In this document: in pieces, positions 62,083 to 64,000 of the stretch
Layout of the letters: each line of letters starts with the position of its first letter
Position numbering within the stretch: the first letter of the stretch is position 1
Origin: CAIZGX01 sp964430305
GTDB taxonomy: Bacteria; Bacteroidota; Bacteroidia; Flavobacteriales_D; Sanyastnellaceae
Length of the DNA: 64,000 bases
Direction: 5' to 3'
Assembly (NCBI GenBank): GCA_964430305.1
Contig: CAYSEX010000004.1
Location: 10,997-74,996, forward strand
The notes under the pieces: generated by a model
The model's input: only the letters and a program-made list of their open reading frames with translations
Databases searched by the model: none
What the model was told of the DNA's origin: nothing
Program-made: the position numbers and the translations under genes

Positions 62083-64000
62083 ATGAAAAAAGGATTACTC
62101 GCTCTGGCGCTCATGATTGCTTCAGTTGGAAGCTTTGCGCAAATTGTGGTTAGTGGGAACATTGATGTCAATGGAACTACCACTTGGACCAATGACAACA
62201 TTTACATTCTATCTGGATTCGTGAAGGTGACAGCCAATGACACATTGGTTATTGAACCAGGTACTATCATTAAAGGAGATCTTGTTACGAAGGGGTCGTT
62301 AATCATTGAAAGAGATGCGTATTTGCATGCAGAGGGTACTCCTGAACAACCTATTGTTATGACTTCACAAAAGGCAGCAGGTCAGAGAAGTTATGGCGAT
62401 TGGGGTGGACTGATCATTTGTGGCCGTGGAGCTGTAAATGCACCAGCGAATGGTGGTAATGGAACTGCAGCCGGTGAAGCCGTTGTAGAAGGCGGTGTAG
62501 GTTCAATCTATGGCGGAGGTGCGAATCCAGAACCGAATGACAATTCAGGTGTGATTCGTTATGTGCGTATTGAATTTGGTGGAATTCCATTTCAACCGAA
62601 CTCAGAAATTAACGGTTTAACCATGTGCGCGGTAGGTAACGGAACAACTATTGATCACGTTCAAGTCTCCTATTGCGGTGATGATGCATTCGAATGGTTT
62701 GGTGGAAATGTGAACGTTAAAAACATTATTGCGTATCGAAATTGGGATGATGATTTTGATACCGATTTTGGTTACCAAGGAAATGTTCAGTTCGCTCTTT
62801 CAGTAAGAGATCCCCAAATCGCCGACCAAAGTGGATCAAACGGTTTCGAGTCTGATAATGATGCGGCAGGTTCTACAGCAACACCGAACACAAGAGCTAA
62901 GTTTTCAAACGTTACTATTGTTGGTCCATACGCATTCAATGCAACTGTAAATTCAAACTACAAGAGAGCTTTACATTTACGCAGAAGAACAGAAACGTCT
63001 GCCTTTAATAGTGTATTTACAGGTTATCCTGTGGGACTATTAATTGAAAGTACTTCTACACAAACCAACGCTGCAAACGGTGCATTGAAATTCAAAAATT
63101 CTGTAATTGCTCAAATGAACGACTCTTTGGCTTGTTTAACTTCTGCCAATCCTAACAACATCAACGGAGGTTTCAATATTACCAACTTCTTCAATGCAAA
63201 TAACAACAGTTTAATCAATTCAACTTCAGAACTTGGCTTCAATTCTGTTAGTTTGAATAACCCTGACTTTTCTCTTACTGCCGGTTCAATTTTGAATTCA
63301 GGTGCCGACTTTACAGATGCCTATCTGCAAGATGCATTTTTTACACCAGTTAGCTTTAGAGGGGCAATAGGTTCAGAAGATTGGACTTCATGTTGGACTG
63401 AGTGGGATCCACAAAATGCAGATTATACCCAAGCTATAAATAACAATTTTACTGCTTCAATTACAGCTGCTGGATCGGTGAATTTGTGTCAAGGAGAGAC
63501 ATTAACTTTATCTGCTTCATCCACAATACCTGCAACATTTACATGGTCGAATAACAATGAAACTGGTGAATCTCAAAATGTGGCTTCAACAGGAAGCTAC
63601 AGTGTAAGTGCAAGAACTGCAGATGGATGTTTAGCCAACTCGAATGTAATTAGCGTTACAGTAAATGCTTTGCCAACAGTGAGTATTACCGCTGATGGAT
63701 CTACATCTTTTTGTACTGGTGGAAGTATAACACTTTCATCTTCAGAAATGATGGGTAATGTTTGGAATAACAATGCAACATCGTCTTCAATTGTTGTAAC
63801 CACTTCAGGTGAATTCTCAGTTGAATACACAGACTTGAACGGTTGCTCCGCTACTTCAAATACCATTAGCGTGAATGTAAGCGACTCGCCAATTCCAACG
63901 GTTTCAGTGAACGGAAGTGCAATTATTTGCGAAGGATCAACTGTTGAACTTTCTGCTTCAACGGCTGATTCTTATGTGTGGAGTTTTAATGGAAACATTT
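62083..64000 (+). CDS. Secreted right-handed beta-helix protein, 3' end cut by the window
   Basis: An ATG at 62083 opens a frame of 639 codons that continues past the window edge. A signal peptide (1-19) ends in SFAQ. The first 450 residues have LVIEPGTIIKGDL, GDWGGLIICGRG, and DGNV-type ladder motifs typical of T9SS-associated beta-helix proteins; from about residue 465 Ig-like repeats of about 75 residues begin (LCQGETLTLSAS, FCTGGSITLSSS, ICEGSTVELSAS). A C-terminal T9SS sorting domain is expected beyond the edge. It is paired with the TonB receptor gene upstream. Confidence 0.8.
   Translation, partial: MKKGLLALALMIASVGSFAQIVVSGNIDVNGTTTWTNDNIYILSGFVKVTANDTLVIEPGTIIKGDLVTKGSLIIERDAYLHAEGTPEQPIVMTSQKAAGQRSYGDWGGLIICGRGAVNAPANGGNGTAAGEAVVEGGVGSIYGGGANPEPNDNSGVIRYVRIEFGGIPFQPNSEINGLTMCAVGNGTTIDHVQVSYCGDDAFEWFGGNVNVKNIIAYRNWDDDFDTDFGYQGNVQFALSVRDPQIADQSGSNGFESDNDAAGSTATPNTRAKFSNVTIVGPYAFNATVNSNYKRALHLRRRTETSAFNSVFTGYPVGLLIESTSTQTNAANGALKFKNSVIAQMNDSLACLTSANPNNINGGFNITNFFNANNNSLINSTSELGFNSVSLNNPDFSLTAGSILNSGADFTDAYLQDAFFTPVSFRGAIGSEDWTSCWTEWDPQNADYTQAINNNFTASITAAGSVNLCQGETLTLSASSTIPATFTWSNNNETGESQNVASTGSYSVSARTADGCLANSNVISVTVNALPTVSITADGSTSFCTGGSITLSSSEMMGNVWNNNATSSSIVVTTSGEFSVEYTDLNGCSATSNTISVNVSDSPIPTVSVNGSAIICEGSTVELSASTADSYVWSFNGNI

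Noticed and set aside
1..64000. Mobile elements, prophage genes, tRNAs or rRNAs
   Set aside because: No transposase, integrase, terminal inverted repeats or clover-leaf genes were seen in the gene gaps I inspected.

Overview
The window comes from a member of the Bacteroidota, most likely a marine or freshwater Flavobacteriales (Cryomorphaceae/Crocinitomicaceae-like). The evidence is low GC, Bacteroidota-style promoters (-33 TTTG and -7 TAnnTTTG), type IX secretion C-terminal domains of both type A and type B, SusC-like TonB receptors, S46 and S9 exopeptidases, and a short B12-less methylmalonyl-CoA mutase small subunit. It looks like core chromosome: no insertion sequence, phage, CRISPR array, tRNA or rRNA is visible. 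Fifty protein genes are called, two of them cut by the window edges.

Layout. 1-467: start of a photolyase/cryptochrome. 540-7006: eight tightly packed genes (NatAB-type ABC exporter, exopolyphosphatase, heptose epimerase, PTPS-type pterin synthase with GTP cyclohydrolase I, a BI-1 membrane protein, a DnaJ-domain membrane protein). 7046-13081: a DPP11-type peptidase, a 46-residue membrane protein and a large secreted CotH-domain protein. 13149-17034: methylmalonyl-CoA mutase small and large subunits plus MazG. 17036-25003: a lipoprotein, a TerB-like/ABCG fusion, SiaC, a methyltransferase, a ZIP transporter and dnaA. 25239-33192: thioesterase, exported pirin, then a surface-polysaccharide cluster (CpsB-type phosphatase, RmlB, a TonB receptor, a TPR protein, a nucleotide-sugar dehydrogenase) and a ferritin-like/VIT1 fusion.

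33263-44601: secreted and surface proteins (T9SS kelch-like protein, WG-repeat protein, an ECF sigma/anti-sigma/outer-membrane operon, a 1278-residue adhesin-like T9SS type B protein, a CAP protein, a subtilisin). 44668-47084: formate-tetrahydrofolate ligase with FdhD. 47144-50840: a four-gene operon of porin-like protein, small PstS-like periplasmic protein, PAS histidine kinase and response regulator; this is the best candidate for a poorly described sensing system. 50806-51954: an unrecognised protein with a CxxC motif and a winged-helix-like C-terminus. 52174-59045: FabI, an S9 peptidase, IcmF and an ArsR-type regulator divergent from icmF. 59134-64000: a TonB receptor followed by a secreted beta-helix protein that runs off the end.

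The strongest non-coding observations are a nested inverted repeat with a competing arm just before the CotH-protein gene (9421-9489), a terminator hairpin whose 3' arm contains the promoter of the mutase operon (13106-13146), and at least eight genes whose -7 box lies only 3-7 nt before the start codon, which suggests leaderless mRNAs. No stretch longer than 300 bases lacks a gene; the longest gaps are 25004-25238 and 51955-52173.
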